64,000 nucleotides of DNA from contig JAIXSM010000015.1 in assembly GCA_027484655.1 (NCBI GenBank), positions 1 to 64,000 of the forward strand, in the 5' to 3' direction. The notes under the pieces are model-generated. The model saw nothing but the letters and a program-made list of their open reading frames with translations. It ran no database searches and was not told where the DNA came from. Numbering within the stretch: the stretch's first letter is position 1; each line of letters starts with the position of its first letter. The translations under genes and the position numbers were made by a program. This document shows, piece by piece, positions 9,709-18,348 of this stretch. This DNA comes from Hyphomicrobiales bacterium (GTDB taxonomy: Bacteria > Pseudomonadota > Alphaproteobacteria > Rhizobiales > Beijerinckiaceae).

Positions 9709-11364
9709 ATGGGATCGCCGAAGACGAAGTCCGGTTCCGCCAGCGCGCGGCCCGACAGCCAGAGCGCAAGCTCGAAGTCTGACAACGCCAGCTCGGCGGT
9801 CACACGCCCGGTTCGCTCCGCCCGCGCGGCCCGCGGCAAAGCCGTCCCGCCCCAATCTGCGACAACCAAAACTCCTGCCGCCAAAACTCCTGCCGCCAAA
9901 ACTCCGGCGACCAAACCTGCCGCAGCTAAGCCTTCCGCGACCAAACCTTCCGCGACCAAACCTGCCGCTTCCAAACCTGCGGCGGTTAAATCCGGAGCCC
10001 CGTCGCCGAAAGGCGAAGCGGTGAAACCAGCCGGGAAGGCTGGGACTGCGAAGGGATCCGCGACCGCCCAGCCCCGGCCAGCGAGCAAACCGCTGGCAAG
10101 CTCGAAAGCTCCCGTTGAGGCGCCCGCAACCGCGCGCCCGGAGCCTGCGTCAAAGTCCAGACCGACCGCCGGCAAGAACGACAAGAACTCATCCGCCTCG
10201 CAGAAGCCGCCCGCTCCGTCGGCAGTTTCCGTGAAGGCGACCACAGCCACCAAGAACACAGCAGGCAAGACAGCTTCCGTGACCAACGCCACAAAGACGA
10301 CCAAGGCGGCGCCAGCCGCTCCCGAGAAGTCCCCCGCCCAAAAGCCGGCGCCGCGCGCGGCCGCAAAGTCCAAGCCTGAAGAGAAAGTCGTCGCCCAGAC
10401 CGAGAGCAAGGCAAAGGCCCCGGCGAAAGCCGTTGAGCTTGCAACCCCTGCCGCCGAACCGGCGGCCAAGCAGCCGGTCGCCAAGCCTTCAGAAGCCAAG
10501 CCTTCAGAAGCCAAGCCTTCAGTCTCAAAGCCTGCGGCCGCCAAGCCTTCAATCGAAAAGCCTGCAATCGACAAGCCTTCAATCGACAAGCCTGCAATCA
10601 ACAAGCCTGCGGTCGCCAATTCTACGGTTGCGCCGGTCGAAAAGGCGCCGGAGAAGACGGCTTCGGTGGACGTTCCGCCGGTAGAGGCCGTCCGCGCGGC
10701 GGAGAAGCCCGCGGCGCCCAAGCCCGCCCCCCGCGCCGCCGCCCCGAAGGACGGGGAAAAGCCCGCGCCGGGCGCGCACCGCACTGGCTTCAAGTCGCAG
10801 GAGTTTATCGTTTACCCCGCCCACGGCGTTGGCCAGATCGTCGCCATCGAGGAGCAGGAGGTTGCGGGCTTCAAGCTGGAGCTGTTCGTCATCAACTTCG
10901 CCAAGGACAAGATGACGCTGAAGGTTCCGCTGCCGAAGGTGATCGCCGGCGCAATCCGCAAGCTCTCAGACGAGGCCACCGTAACGAAGTCGCTGGAGAC
11001 TCTCACAGGCCGTGCGCGCGTGAAGCGCACCATGTGGTCGCGGCGCGCGCAGGAGTACGAGGCGAAGATCAACTCAGGCGACCTCATCGCGATCGCCGAG
11101 GTTGTGCGCGACCTGTACCGGTCAGACGCCCAGCCGGAGCAATCCTACTCCGAGCGTCAGCTTTATGAGGCTGCGGTTGACCGGATGGCCCGCGAACTCG
11201 CCGCCGTGCGGCAGCTCACAGAGAGCGAGTCCATGAAGGTCGTGGAGCAGCACCTCGAGCGCGGTCCCAAGCGCGGACCGCGCAACCAGTCCGCAGCCGA
11301 TGGAGACGGGGACAGCGACCCGGACACGGATGGCCCGGACGGAGAAATCGACGCGGCTGCCTGA
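9709..11364 (+). CDS. carD: CarD-family RNA polymerase-binding regulator with long Lys/Pro/Ala repeat tail
   Basis: CarD/CdnL-type protein that, in its family, binds the RNA polymerase beta subunit and stabilises open promoter complexes. The CarD domain is C-terminal (about residues 360-520): it begins FIVYPAHGVGQIVAIE and continues to the helical DNA-contact region (MWSRRAQEYEAKINSGD). Ahead of it is a 350-residue low-complexity tail rich in Lys, Pro, Ala and Ser, with runs of a pentapeptide KPxxx, resembling histone H1 or AlgP tails. Usual CarD proteins are 160-200 residues, so this 551-residue form is unusual. ATG 9709 follows CAGGAG by 8 bp; a GTG at 9700 is in frame. It shares a bidirectional terminator with the convergent sigma gene. 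Confidence 0.9.
   Translation: MGSPKTKSGSASARPDSQSASSKSDNASSAVTRPVRSARAARGKAVPPQSATTKTPAAKTPAAKTPATKPAAAKPSATKPSATKPAASKPAAVKSGAPSPKGEAVKPAGKAGTAKGSATAQPRPASKPLASSKAPVEAPATARPEPASKSRPTAGKNDKNSSASQKPPAPSAVSVKATTATKNTAGKTASVTNATKTTKAAPAAPEKSPAQKPAPRAAAKSKPEEKVVAQTESKAKAPAKAVELATPAAEPAAKQPVAKPSEAKPSEAKPSVSKPAAAKPSIEKPAIDKPSIDKPAINKPAVANSTVAPVEKAPEKTASVDVPPVEAVRAAEKPAAPKPAPRAAAPKDGEKPAPGAHRTGFKSQEFIVYPAHGVGQIVAIEEQEVAGFKLELFVINFAKDKMTLKVPLPKVIAGAIRKLSDEATVTKSLETLTGRARVKRTMWSRRAQEYEAKINSGDLIAIAEVVRDLYRSDAQPEQSYSERQLYEAAVDRMARELAAVRQLTESESMKVVEQHLERGPKRGPRNQSAADGDGDSDPDTDGPDGEIDAAA
9868..9990 (+). repeat. 15-bp tandem repeats encoding K(T/P)(P/A)AA-type pentapeptides
   Basis: Eight consecutive degenerate 15-bp units (AAAACTCCTGCCGCC and variants) encode KTPAA, KTPAT, KPAAA, KPSAT, KPAAS and similar. 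They lie inside the carD tail. A second array is at 10488-10612. Confidence 0.85.
10488..10612 (+). repeat. Second pentapeptide repeat array in carD
   Basis: About eight units of 15 bp (AAGCCTTCAGAAGCC and variants) encode KPSEA, KPSVS, KPAAA, KPSIE, KPAID, KPSID, KPAIN and KPAVA. The acidic and hydrophobic substitutions differ from the first array, so the two arrays probably expanded independently. Confidence 0.85.
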
Positions 11365-11380
11365 GCGCGCCGCGCGCACG

Positions 11381-11413
11381 AAAAAAGCCCGGCTTGATAG
11401 CCGGGCTTTTTTT
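11381..11413. terminator. Bidirectional intrinsic terminator between carD and the sigma gene
   Basis: AAAAAAGCCCGGC, loop TTGATA, GCCGGGCTTTTTTT. The A-run and T-run on opposite sides let it act on both strands, ending carD from the left and the sigma factor gene from the right. Confidence 0.9.
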
Positions 11414-11439
11414 GTTGTCACAATCGGAAAGACCGGCCG

Positions 11440-12306
11440 TCAAACGCGCGCGGTCGCCGCTTCCTCAGCGTGCATGGCGAGCAAACTGCGGCGCAGCTTG
11501 TCGATGGCGCGGGACTCGATCTGCCGGACGCGCTCCTTGGAAATGCCGAGTTCACCCCCGAGCGTTTCAAGCGTCTTGGCGTCGTCGCGCAGTTGCCGAG
11601 CCTCAAGAATATGAAGCTCACGCTCGGACAGGGTCGCCATGGCCTCGCGCAGCCAGCGCAGGCGCCGCTCGCCGTCGATGCGGGCGCCGACGATCTCATC
11701 CACGAGCGGGCCGTCATCGACGAGAAAATCGCCCCGTTCCGCCGATGCGCTGTCGTCATCGCTCACCGGCGCGTTCAACGAGATGTCGGGCCCGGAAAGA
11801 CGGGCGTTCATCCCCTCCACGTCGGCGACGGAGACGCCCAGCGCCATGGCGATCTGCTCATGGGCGGACTGGCCGGCGTCGCCATTCTGGGCGAGGCGGG
11901 CGCGCAAGCGGCGAAGGTTGAAGAACAGCGCTTTCTGCGCCGAGGATGTGCCGCCGCGCACGATAGACCAGTTGCGCAGCACGTAATCCTGTATGGACGC
12001 GCGGATCCACCACGTCGCATAGGTGGAGAAACGCACCTCGCGCTCCGGCTCGAACCGCGCAGCCGCCTCCAGCAGGCCAACGTGGCCTTCCTGCACGAGA
12101 TCGGCGACCGGCAAGCCATAATGACGGAACCGCATGGCGACAGCCATCACCAGACGCATGTGCGCATGGGCAAGCGCGTGCAACGCGACCTCGTCGTCCG
12201 CCTTGCGCCAGCGAACCGCGAGGTTGCGTTCCTGCAAGCGGTCGAGAAAAGGAGCGTTCATCGCCGCCTTCACGAACTGCCGGGAAATTCCAGCCGCTTG
12301 CGCCAT
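11440..12306 (-). CDS. rpoH: RpoH-family sigma factor (sigma-32 type)
   Basis: Alternative sigma factor of the heat-shock/RpoH group, 288 residues. Region 2 is well conserved (GLPVADLVQEGHVGLLEAA near residues 64-82, then RFSTYATWWIRASIQ), followed by the RpoH-box-like ALFFNLRR near 125-132. Region 4 has a helix-turn-helix ending LGISKERVRQIESRA. Alphaproteobacteria often have two or more RpoH paralogues, and whether this is RpoH1 or RpoH2 cannot be settled from one sequence. AGGAGG lies 6 bp before ATG 12306. It converges on carD. Confidence 0.9.
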   Translation of the reverse strand: MAQAAGISRQFVKAAMNAPFLDRLQERNLAVRWRKADDEVALHALAHAHMRLVMAVAMRFRHYGLPVADLVQEGHVGLLEAAARFEPEREVRFSTYATWWIRASIQDYVLRNWSIVRGGTSSAQKALFFNLRRLRARLAQNGDAGQSAHEQIAMALGVSVADVEGMNARLSGPDISLNAPVSDDDSASAERGDFLVDDGPLVDEIVGARIDGERRLRWLREAMATLSERELHILEARQLRDDAKTLETLGGELGISKERVRQIESRAIDKLRRSLLAMHAEEAATARV

Positions 12307-12413
12307 GCCGACCTCCTGTTCAACTTACCTCTATACGCGGCATGCGTTGTGGCGGATCATTAGCGCCCACCGGCTTGGCGAAACGAAGCTCGAGTGCAGA
12401 AGGAGTGATACTG

Positions 12414-13265
12414 ATGGACCAGAGAATCATCGCACTTTACGACGAGTTCACTCACCGGCCCCTTGATCGACGCGTGTTCATGGAACGCCTCGTCGTATTG
12501 ACGGGTTCCGTTGCTGCGGCCGAGATGGCGCTGGCGTCTCTGGCGCCCAACTACGCTGTCGCGCAAGTGGTCGCCGAGAACGATCCACGCGTGCGCACAT
12601 CACGCGTAGAAGTGGCTGGGATTCAGGCCTATCAGGCATGGCCCGCCAACACGACGCCGGACGCTGCACGCGCGGTTGTTATTGTGATCCATGAAAACCG
12701 CGGTCTCAATCCGCATATTCAGGATGTGGCTCGCCGTATTTCTACTGAAGGATTTCTTGCGATCGCGCCTGACATGTTGACGCCCATGGGTGGAACGCCC
12801 GCCAATGAGGATGCGGCGCGCGACATGTTCCCCAAGCTCGATCTCACGAAGACGGTGGCTTCGCTTGCAGCCATTGTCGATCACTACAAGAAGGCGTCGC
12901 CGCCAAAGAAAGTAGGCGCTGTCGGCTTCTGCTGGGGCGGCGGCATGGTGAACAACCTCGCAGCAGTGTCATCTACACTTGACGCTGGCGTTGTCTACTA
13001 CGGCGTATCGCCCAAGCCCGATGACGCGCAGCGCATCCGCGCCGCGCTGATGATGCACTACGCAAGTCTTGACAAGCGCATCAACGACACGGTGCCTGCG
13101 TACGAGGACGCGTTGAAGAAGGCCGGCGTGAAGTATCAGGCGTTCATGTACGAAGGCGCCAATCACGCTTTCAACAATGAGACGAGCGCCGAGCGCTACA
13201 ACGCCGAGGCTGCGAAACTTGCTTGGGATCGCACCATCGCGTTCTTCCGGCAGACGCTCGCCTGA
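12414..13265 (+). CDS. Dienelactone hydrolase family protein, exported
   Basis: Alpha/beta hydrolase of the carboxymethylenebutenolidase group. The nucleophile elbow GFCWGG has Cys as nucleophile, with the Asp region ASLDKR and His in GANHAF. The N-terminus (residues 1-55) has DRRVFMERL followed by a hydrophobic stretch ending AVAQ, like a Tat signal of YghX-type homologues. The 283-residue length fits the exported subgroup. ATG 12414 is preceded by AAGGAG at 8 bp; the frame is open back to 12342. The substrate is unknown. Confidence 0.87.
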   Translation: MDQRIIALYDEFTHRPLDRRVFMERLVVLTGSVAAAEMALASLAPNYAVAQVVAENDPRVRTSRVEVAGIQAYQAWPANTTPDAARAVVIVIHENRGLNPHIQDVARRISTEGFLAIAPDMLTPMGGTPANEDAARDMFPKLDLTKTVASLAAIVDHYKKASPPKKVGAVGFCWGGGMVNNLAAVSSTLDAGVVYYGVSPKPDDAQRIRAALMMHYASLDKRINDTVPAYEDALKKAGVKYQAFMYEGANHAFNNETSAERYNAEAAKLAWDRTIAFFRQTLA

Positions 13266-13273
13266 TCGCGCAG

Positions 13274-13303
13274 GGGATGGGAGCCAAAAGCTCCCGTCCC
13301 TTT
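13274..13303. terminator. Terminator between convergent hydrolase and M48 genes
   Basis: GGGATGGGAGC and GCTCCCGTCCC form an 11-bp stem (one G-T pair) around a CAAAA loop, followed by TTT. It is placed to end both convergent genes. Confidence 0.75.
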
Positions 13304-13328
13304 CGTCTACAGCCCGCTGGATGCGGGC

Positions 13329-14786
13329 TTATTCCTGCACCAGCTTGTAGCGTGCGCCGGGTTGCAGGGGGCCTGCCCTGCGAATTCCGTTGATGAGCAG
13401 GAACACCTCGTGCCCTTGCTCGGGGATCGCCATGCGGGCGCCCAGCGACTGGCTTGTATCGCCCGCCCGCGCCGTCACAATCGCCAGCCGCAGCGCGCGC
13501 ACCGACGACATCTCCTGCGGGCTGATGCGTCGGAACGAATTGATCGAGGCCATGAACCGCCGGTCGAGTTCAGGCGTCAGGGAGCGGCTCGCGAATATGA
13601 CGCGATACACCTCACCGCCCAGCCGGACGGCCGCGATCCGGAACCGCCATTCGGCGCTCGTCGCCGTGGCCTTCGCCGCCGGGAGCCCGTTGACGGTGGT
13701 CTCCTGAACGGAGTCCCGGTCAAGTCCTTCGATCCAGCCCGTCGCCATGTAGGTGTCAAGGCTCGTTTCCCCGGGCACCCGCACGCTGTCCAGACGGAGC
13801 GCCTCGTTGCCCTTGTTGGCGACGCCGAGGACGGCTTGCGAGGCGCTCTCGAGTGTAAAGCCTTCGGGCGCGGTGAACATGAATCCAAGCCGGCCTTGCA
13901 GGAACGTGCGACCGCGCACCAGGCCTTCCGCCGGATCGTCGCCAAAGTCGATTCCCGCGATGGCGTTCAGGTAAGCGTCGCGGCCGTTGTCGCCGCTCCC
14001 GGGGGCGCCCACCTCCCGGGCCGCCGCGATGGCGCGGTTGATGCGCTCCGGGGTCGAGGGGTGCGTGGACATGATGTCAGCCTCGTCCGAACCCCGCTGC
14101 CCAAGCAGGGAGGCGCGCATGGCGGTGGACTTGCCCAGGGCCTCGAGGAACCGCGCTGCGCCGTAAGGGTCGTACCCCGCGCGCGCGATGGTCCTCACGC
14201 CAATTTGATCGGCCTCCAGCTCCTGCCGGCGGGAGAAACTCGCCAGTGACAGCTTTTCAATCGCCTGCACCTCCTCGCCCCGCTCGCGGCTCTGCACCAC
14301 GCTGGCGACGCGCTGACGCAAGTCAGCTGTCCTGGCGGCCTCCTCGCGCTGCGAGGCGTGGCGGGCGGTCACATGGGCGATCTCGTGCGCCATGACCGCG
14401 GCGACCTCGGCGGTGTCGTTGGCCAGCGCCAGCAACCCACGGGTGACGTACAGGTTTCCAGACGGCAGGGCGAAGGCGTTCACGGTCGGCGTGTTGAGGA
14501 TCGTGACCCGGTAGGCGCGACCGGGCGTCTCTTCAGCCTTGGCCAGCCGCGCAAGCACCTGGTTGAGGTGGGCCTCGGCGGCCGGCGCGCGGTACTCGCC
14601 GCCAAACATGGCGACGAGGCGGGCGTGCTCCGGAGACGGGGCGACGGCCGGCTCGGCCTCCGGCTGGGACACAGGCGGCGTCTGCACGGAGCGCCCAGCG
14701 CCCCGGTCCCCGAAGGGATCGAGGGTGGCGCATCCCGCCAGCGCAGCGCACATCGCCGCAACCAGTATCGCTCCGGATTTCACCAT
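13329..14786 (-). CDS. M48 family metalloprotease, lipoprotein
   Basis: Zinc peptidase of the BepA/LoiP (YggG) type, expected to act at the outer membrane in envelope protein quality control. The signal peptide ends in the lipobox LAGC near residue 19. The zinc motif HEIAH is near residue 135, with the third-ligand helix ELEADQIG further on and STHPSTPERI after it. The C-terminal half (about 200 residues) is an extra domain ending in a short GARYKLVQE motif. I prefer ATG 14786, which directly opens the signal peptide; the frame starts at 14819. The 485-residue length matches alphaproteobacterial homologues. Confidence 0.88.
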   Translation of the reverse strand: MVKSGAILVAAMCAALAGCATLDPFGDRGAGRSVQTPPVSQPEAEPAVAPSPEHARLVAMFGGEYRAPAAEAHLNQVLARLAKAEETPGRAYRVTILNTPTVNAFALPSGNLYVTRGLLALANDTAEVAAVMAHEIAHVTARHASQREEAARTADLRQRVASVVQSRERGEEVQAIEKLSLASFSRRQELEADQIGVRTIARAGYDPYGAARFLEALGKSTAMRASLLGQRGSDEADIMSTHPSTPERINRAIAAAREVGAPGSGDNGRDAYLNAIAGIDFGDDPAEGLVRGRTFLQGRLGFMFTAPEGFTLESASQAVLGVANKGNEALRLDSVRVPGETSLDTYMATGWIEGLDRDSVQETTVNGLPAAKATATSAEWRFRIAAVRLGGEVYRVIFASRSLTPELDRRFMASINSFRRISPQEMSSVRALRLAIVTARAGDTSQSLGARMAIPEQGHEVFLLINGIRRAGPLQPGARYKLVQE

Positions 14787-14927
14787 TCCCGTCAAACACC
14801 TCGTGCAGCATGACGCCATGACTTCGCGCGGCGTCGTCCCGTGTCCACACCATGAGAATACGCCCGGCCTGTGGCGCCGGACGCAGCCGACCCCGCGTCA
14901 TTTCACGCCAGAATTGCGGACAGATCG

Positions 14928-15776
14928 TTACAGCTTCGTCTGCCGACCCACTGGAACCCCTGAAATGATCTCGATGGCCCCGGATGTCTCGATCAGTACA
15001 CGGGGCGCCCGGCTGAGGTCCAGCGCGCCCCGGGCGCGGATGTTCTTGCCTGCGAGAGAGCCCGCCGCGACCTTCGCCCGCTCCATGGCGCGAGCCACGT
15101 CCCGTTCGATGACAAGGCTGACGCTGGCGGCGGAATCGGCGCCAAAGTTCACGAACGTGGGCCCACGACCCGCCCGCACGCTGGCCACGCGACCCTGCAC
15201 GATCACCATCCGCCCCGCGCGCCGGGTCAGGTCCGGCGGGCTGGCCGCGTCGATGACCGCGAACTGCGGCTCCTCCCACAATCCGCGCCGGCCAGCTCGC
15301 GCACGGACCTCGGCGGCGTAGAGCCGCTCAAGGCAGGCGCCTGTCTCGGTCGCCGGATCGACACGGGCGAGGCCAGCGTCAACGAGCGCCTCGGAGAGGG
15401 AGGGCAGGCGATGGGGGGCTGCGCCGTCGTTTCGCAGGAACAGGCGGCCGACGATCCGCCCCCAGCGGTCGGGCTCGGCGCGCACAGGCGCCAAACCCAA
15501 AGGCCCGGCGATCACCCACAACGCCAGATCCTCGGAGGCGGTTTGCGCCAGATCCGCGTCGCCGCCGCGCACCACCGGCGGCTCGACGCCGGCGAGGCGG
15601 ATGGGCGGCCCGTCCGCGCGCTCCAGATCGAGGTGGGCATTGGGCTCCACGTCGCCCACGAGTTCAAGCCGCTCCGGGCGACAGGGGTCGGCGTCCGGGT
15701 TCGCGAGGGCGTGGGTCGCGCCAAGAGTCAGGAGCAACGCCCCCAGCAACGCGCCCGGGAGCGCGACGGCGCGCAT
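14928..15776 (-). CDS. Exported thermonuclease (SNase-like) fold protein
   Basis: Predicted secreted protein of 282 residues with a signal peptide (cleavage after ATHALA) and an SNase-like OB-fold region (RLAGVEPP..., DRWGRIVGRLFL, LVDAGLARVDP, AAEVRARAGRRGLW). A second OB-like part follows (RMVIVQGRVASVRAG). The SNase catalytic Arg/Glu pattern is only partly recognisable, so nuclease activity is uncertain. The frame is open to 15953 only because it reads the complement of the tRNA gene; ATG 15776 is the sensible start. Confidence 0.75.
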   Translation of the reverse strand: MRAVALPGALLGALLLTLGATHALANPDADPCRPERLELVGDVEPNAHLDLERADGPPIRLAGVEPPVVRGGDADLAQTASEDLALWVIAGPLGLAPVRAEPDRWGRIVGRLFLRNDGAAPHRLPSLSEALVDAGLARVDPATETGACLERLYAAEVRARAGRRGLWEEPQFAVIDAASPPDLTRRAGRMVIVQGRVASVRAGRGPTFVNFGADSAASVSLVIERDVARAMERAKVAAGSLAGKNIRARGALDLSRAPRVLIETSGAIEIISGVPVGRQTKL

Positions 15777-15835
15777 CCGGCGCCCTTGCTTTTCATTTGC
15801 CGCGCGTGTGCTAAACAACGTTCGCTCCGCGGTGC

Positions 15836-15912
15836 GGTCCCGTAGCTCAGCAGGATAGAGCAGCGGTTTCCTAAACCGAAGGTCACAGGTTCGACTCCTG
15901 TCGGGACCGCCA
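15836..15912 (+). tRNA. tRNA-Arg (anticodon CCT)
   Basis: A full cloverleaf can be drawn: acceptor GGTCCCG/CGGGACC, D-arm GCTC/GAGC, anticodon loop TTCCTAA giving CCT, T-arm ACAGG/CCTGT with TTCGACT, discriminator G and an encoded CCA. It decodes AGG arginine codons. The antisense reading GPDRSRTCDLRF is the usual tRNA shadow. Confidence 0.97.
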
Positions 15913-16126
15913 GCGGAAATCAATGGGAAAAATGCGCGCCTGATCTCCCGCAAGCTGGCGGCTGCAAGACTTCGCCATCTGATTCGCGGGGCGCACGCCC
16001 GTCTGGCGCCTTGTGAGCGCGCGGTGGGGCATATAATCTGCCGATCAAGCGAGATAACGAGCGGGGAGGAGGGAGTTTCCGGGCGCGCGTCCGGACTCCC
16101 CGTCGCACCAAGGGCGTGAGGCGATC

Positions 16127-17350
16127 ATGGACGATCAGACGAAATCGGCGGACTTTTTTGTCGGCGGCGTGCGTATGCCCCGCCCGTTCCGCATCCGACG
16201 GCTCGGACACTTCGGCCTCGACATGGAGGACATCCACGCGGCCCGGACGTTCTACACGGAGAATTTTGGCTTCCGCATCGCCGATCCGCTGGATCTCGGC
16301 CACCGCCTGCCGCCCGAGGAGCAGGGCCAGCATGGCCCCACCACCGGCTACTTCATGCGGCACGGCACCGATCACCACTCGTTTGTGATCTTTCCGCGCA
16401 AGCTGCGGATGCGCCTGCTGCCCCATTACAACAAGCAAAGCACCATCAACCAGATCACGTGGCAGGTGGCCAGCCTGCGCGAGGTGGTGGACGGCTTCAA
16501 CTGGCTCACGGAAAAGGGCGTCAAGATCATCCGCTCGGGCCGTGACAACCCCGGCTCCAACTGGCACGCCTATCCGCTGGACCCGGCCGGCCACACCAAT
16601 GAGATCTACTACGGCATCGAGCAGATCGGCTGGGATGGCCTGTCGAAGCCCGGCGGGATGCACCGGCGCGGCTACACGCAGACGCCCGAGCTGCCCCACC
16701 GCTCCGAGTACGCCGAGACGCAGGAGGGCTTCGCCGCCGGCGTCGATCTTCTGAGCGCCACGCGCGCCCATGAGCCGCTGGAGGAGAAGCACGACGTGGG
16801 CGGCGTGCTGCTGGGCCGCCCCTTCAAGGTCACGAAGATCGGCCCGGTGCGCATCTTCGTCGATGACGTGGCGAAGAACCTGGCGTTCTACCGCGACCAC
16901 ATGGGCCTCACCCTCACCGAGGAGGTTGTGTGGCGCGGCCATCGCTGCGTTTTCCTGCGCGCCAACACCGAGCATCACTCCATCGCGCTCTACCCAACCG
17001 CGCTGCGGGCGGAACTGGGCCTGAGCGCCCACACCACGCACTTCTCCATCGGCTTCCAGGTCGGGGATTACCGGCAATTGCGCGACGCCATGAGCTGGCT
17101 TGAGGGCCGCGGCGTGACGATCCGCAAACTGCCGCCGGAGCTGTTCCCCGGCATGGATTATACAGCGTTCGCGTTCGACCCCGACGGCCACGCGATCCAG
17201 CTCTACTGCTACATGGAGCAGATCGGCTGGGACGGTCGTCCGCGCCCTGCGGCGCAGCGTCCGCGCATCGACAACGACGCGTGGCCCGAGTATGTGGACG
17301 CGGCGAGCGACACGTTCGCCGGCGAAGTGTTTCTGGGCCCGTATAACTAA
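16127..17350 (+). CDS. Two-domain VOC (glyoxalase/extradiol dioxygenase fold) protein
   Basis: 407 residues built from two vicinal-oxygen-chelate domains, about 25-200 and 240-385, the layout of type I extradiol (catechol 2,3-) dioxygenases. Both domains end with the same signature MEQIGWDG or IEQIGWDG. Expected metal ligands are distributed oddly: domain 1 has LGHFGLD and NEIYYG but NQITWQV where a His is expected; domain 2 has THFSIGF but IGPVRIF and IQLYCY. The gene is followed 31 bp later by a fumarylacetoacetase-family hydrolase, which fits aromatic ring cleavage followed by C-C bond hydrolysis. The substrate is unknown. Confidence 0.85.
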   Translation: MDDQTKSADFFVGGVRMPRPFRIRRLGHFGLDMEDIHAARTFYTENFGFRIADPLDLGHRLPPEEQGQHGPTTGYFMRHGTDHHSFVIFPRKLRMRLLPHYNKQSTINQITWQVASLREVVDGFNWLTEKGVKIIRSGRDNPGSNWHAYPLDPAGHTNEIYYGIEQIGWDGLSKPGGMHRRGYTQTPELPHRSEYAETQEGFAAGVDLLSATRAHEPLEEKHDVGGVLLGRPFKVTKIGPVRIFVDDVAKNLAFYRDHMGLTLTEEVVWRGHRCVFLRANTEHHSIALYPTALRAELGLSAHTTHFSIGFQVGDYRQLRDAMSWLEGRGVTIRKLPPELFPGMDYTAFAFDPDGHAIQLYCYMEQIGWDGRPRPAAQRPRIDNDAWPEYVDAASDTFAGEVFLGPYN

Positions 17351-17381
17351 GCCCGTCAACCTCGAAGAAGGACGACACCAC

Positions 17382-18287
17382 GTGAAGTTTCTCACTTACA
17401 AGTCGGGCGACGCCCTGAAGGTCGGCGCGCTCGACGACGCCCGGGGCGTGTGCGATCTCGTCGCTGCAGCGAAGACGCTTCTGGGCAAGGATCTGCCCGA
17501 CAGCCTGCGCGCAATCGTGGAAGGGGGCGACAGCGCCCTGGCCACGGCGCGCGAGGCGCTGGCCGCCGCGCAGGGCAAGCCCGACGGGCTGTTCACGCCG
17601 CTTGCCTCAGTCAAGATCGCCACGCCTCTGCCGGGCGCACGCAAGAACGTGTTCTGCGTCGGCCGCAACTACAAGCTGCACATCGAGGAGATGGCCGCCG
17701 CCTTCGGCCGCACGCCCGACTATCCGAAGAACCCGGAGTTCTTCTCCAAGCCGCCGACGACCATCGTCGGCCACGAGGACGGCGTGGAGCGCCACGAGGG
17801 CTACACCGACAAGCTGGACTACGAGGTCGAGCTGGCCGTCGTCATCGGCAAGAAGGGCCGCAACATCAAGGAAGCGGACTTCGAGGACTACGTGTTCGGC
17901 TACACGGTGGTGAACGACATCACCGCCCGCGACGCCCAGCGCGCCCACGGCCAGTTCTTCAAGGGCAAGAGCTTTGACACGTTCTGCCCCATCGGCCCGA
18001 TCGTCGTCACCAAGGACGAGTTCGGCGCCCCCTCGGGCCACCGCCTCACCCTGCGCGTGAATGGCGGCGTGCGTCAGGACTCCAACACGTCCGATCTCTA
18101 CTTCGGCGTGCCGAAGATCATCGAGAGCCTGTCCGGCGCCCTGACGCTGGAGCCCGGCGACATCATCGCCACCGGCACGCCGTCGGGTGTGGCGGCCGGC
18201 ATGAAGGAGCCCGCATGGCTCCAGAAGGGCGATGTGGTGGAGGCGGAAGTCGAAGGCGTCGGCGTTCTGCGCAACACCATCGTCTGA
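17382..18287 (+). CDS. Fumarylacetoacetate hydrolase family protein
   Basis: FAH-fold enzyme, 301 residues, likely cleaving or isomerising a beta-diketo or ring-cleavage product. Metal ligands are visible in DYEVELAVVIG, then GYTVVNDITARD, the signature KSFDTFCPIGP and ATGTPSGV. The start is the GTG at 17382 (VKFLTYKSG) with GAAGAAGG upstream; the open frame to 17292 overlaps the VOC gene and is not family-like. It forms a two-gene unit with the VOC dioxygenase-like gene. Confidence 0.9.
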   Translation: MKFLTYKSGDALKVGALDDARGVCDLVAAAKTLLGKDLPDSLRAIVEGGDSALATAREALAAAQGKPDGLFTPLASVKIATPLPGARKNVFCVGRNYKLHIEEMAAAFGRTPDYPKNPEFFSKPPTTIVGHEDGVERHEGYTDKLDYEVELAVVIGKKGRNIKEADFEDYVFGYTVVNDITARDAQRAHGQFFKGKSFDTFCPIGPIVVTKDEFGAPSGHRLTLRVNGGVRQDSNTSDLYFGVPKIIESLSGALTLEPGDIIATGTPSGVAAGMKEPAWLQKGDVVEAEVEGVGVLRNTIV

Positions 18288-18313
18288 GCCCAGCAGGCCA
18301 GATCAACGCTCCG

Positions 18314-18341
18314 GAGGCCGCTTCCTGCAGGGAGCGGCCTT
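18314..18341. terminator. Terminator after the FAH-family gene
   Basis: GAGGCCGCT and AGCGGCCTT pair around a 10-nt loop and are followed by TCTTCGTTT on the plus strand. It lies between this gene and the convergent small gene at 18349. Confidence 0.65.
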
Positions 18342-18348
18342 CTTCGTT

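Noticed and set aside
9868-10612. Regular repeats resembling a CRISPR array
   Set aside because: The period is 15 bp without unique spacers, and the repeats encode pentapeptides in the carD frame; no cas gene is near.
15777-15953. N-terminal extension of the nuclease-fold protein
   Set aside because: These codons read the complement of tRNA-Arg (GPDRSRTCDLRF is a classic tRNA artefact).
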